In this document: one piece after another, positions 40,693-40,748 of the stretch
Layout of the letters: each line of letters begins with the position of its first letter
How positions within the stretch are numbered: position 1 is the stretch's first letter
NCBI RefSeq assembly: GCF_007666205.1
Contig: NZ_VDOR01000015.1
Span: 1 to 40,748 of the forward strand
Length of the DNA: 40,748 nucleotides
Reading direction: 5' to 3'
From: Kocuria palustris
GTDB taxonomy: Bacteria > Actinomycetota > Actinomycetes > Actinomycetales > Micrococcaceae
Translations under genes and position numbers: made by a program
The notes under the pieces: generated by a model
What the model saw: the letters and a program-made list of their open reading frames with translations, nothing else
The model's database searches: none
Told to the model about the DNA's origin: nothing

Positions 40693-40748
40693 TCAAGCGG
40701 TCAGCGCAACATCTCCTGTGAGATGGGACAGTCACTGACCACAGGAGG
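40691..40748 (+). mobile_element. Probable left end of an insertion sequence interrupting wecB
   Basis: Similarity to WecB stops abruptly near 40690. The next ~58 nt show features of an IS leader: a start ATTCAAGCGGTCAGCGCAAC, an inverted repeat CTCCTGTG (40713-40720) / CACAGGAG (40740-40747), and AGGAGG (40743-40748) facing right as if for a transposase beginning just past the edge. The terminal sequence reminds me of IS30-type or IS3/IS481-type actinobacterial elements; family is not assigned. No transposase is inside the window, so this rests on the break in wecB plus the leader-like structure. Confidence 0.5.

Noticed and set aside
40693-40748. Simple sequencing frameshift as the cause of the odd wecB N-terminus
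   Set aside because: Reading all three minus-strand frames of these 56 bases does not restore the GTRPE-type strand or a convincing QHREMLDQV segment; only a short chance QEM-like match is present. An inserted element explains it better.

Overview
The window is very GC-rich throughout, with GTG starts, G/C-biased third codon positions and dense ATGA/GTGA gene overlaps. This fits a high-GC actinobacterium. A Micrococcaceae-like host (Micrococcus/Kocuria group) is a reasonable guess: the zinc-free L31 paralogue, the LCP protein, and the paired WecB/WecC route to ManNAc-uronic acid fit what is known of teichuronic-acid-making micrococci. The genus is an inference, not something read directly. 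No tRNA, rRNA or CRISPR array was seen.

Left edge (1-4131): a secreted S8 protease on the minus strand that runs off the window, the ribosomal protein gene rpmE2 with a recognisable promoter and a strong terminator hairpin, and a lipoprotein glycoside hydrolase of the GH-A/GH79-like type. Core plus-strand block (4227-32052): an LCP ligase, two GT4 glycosyltransferases, a Wzm/Wzt-type ABC exporter, a CgeB-like/GT2 fusion and wecC. These are followed by an almost uninterrupted chain of large modular proteins, including a 1503-residue and a 1434-residue multi-domain glycosyltransferase, a WW-repeat coiled-coil protein, a CgeB/GT2 fusion, a heparinase-like/glycosyltransferase fusion, an alpha/beta-hydrolase, a pyruvyltransferase-family protein, a PASTA lipoprotein and a small half-module protein. 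Convergent minus-strand block (32122-40690): heparinase-like protein, alpha/beta-hydrolase/DUF6270-like fusion, FkbM methyltransferase with a coiled-coil tail, AsnB-like/alpha/beta-hydrolase fusion, and a wecB gene without its first ~45 codons. At the right edge wecB gives way to what looks like the end of an insertion sequence.

Taken together this is a cell-surface glycopolymer locus. WecB and WecC would supply UDP-ManNAcA; cytoplasmic glycosyltransferases would assemble the chain; the ABC exporter would move the lipid-linked polymer out; the LCP protein would attach it to the wall. The unusual part is the accessory set. One CgeB-like module occurs in four proteins plus a half copy. A second GT module occurs in two proteins with the module order reversed. 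One alpha/beta-hydrolase module occurs in three different fusion contexts. Two heparinase-like proteins lack signal peptides, and there are four coiled-coil elements. I read this as a modular, probably scaffolded glycan assembly and modification system whose product is not known. No initiating sugar-phosphate transferase, Wzx or Wzy is visible in the window.
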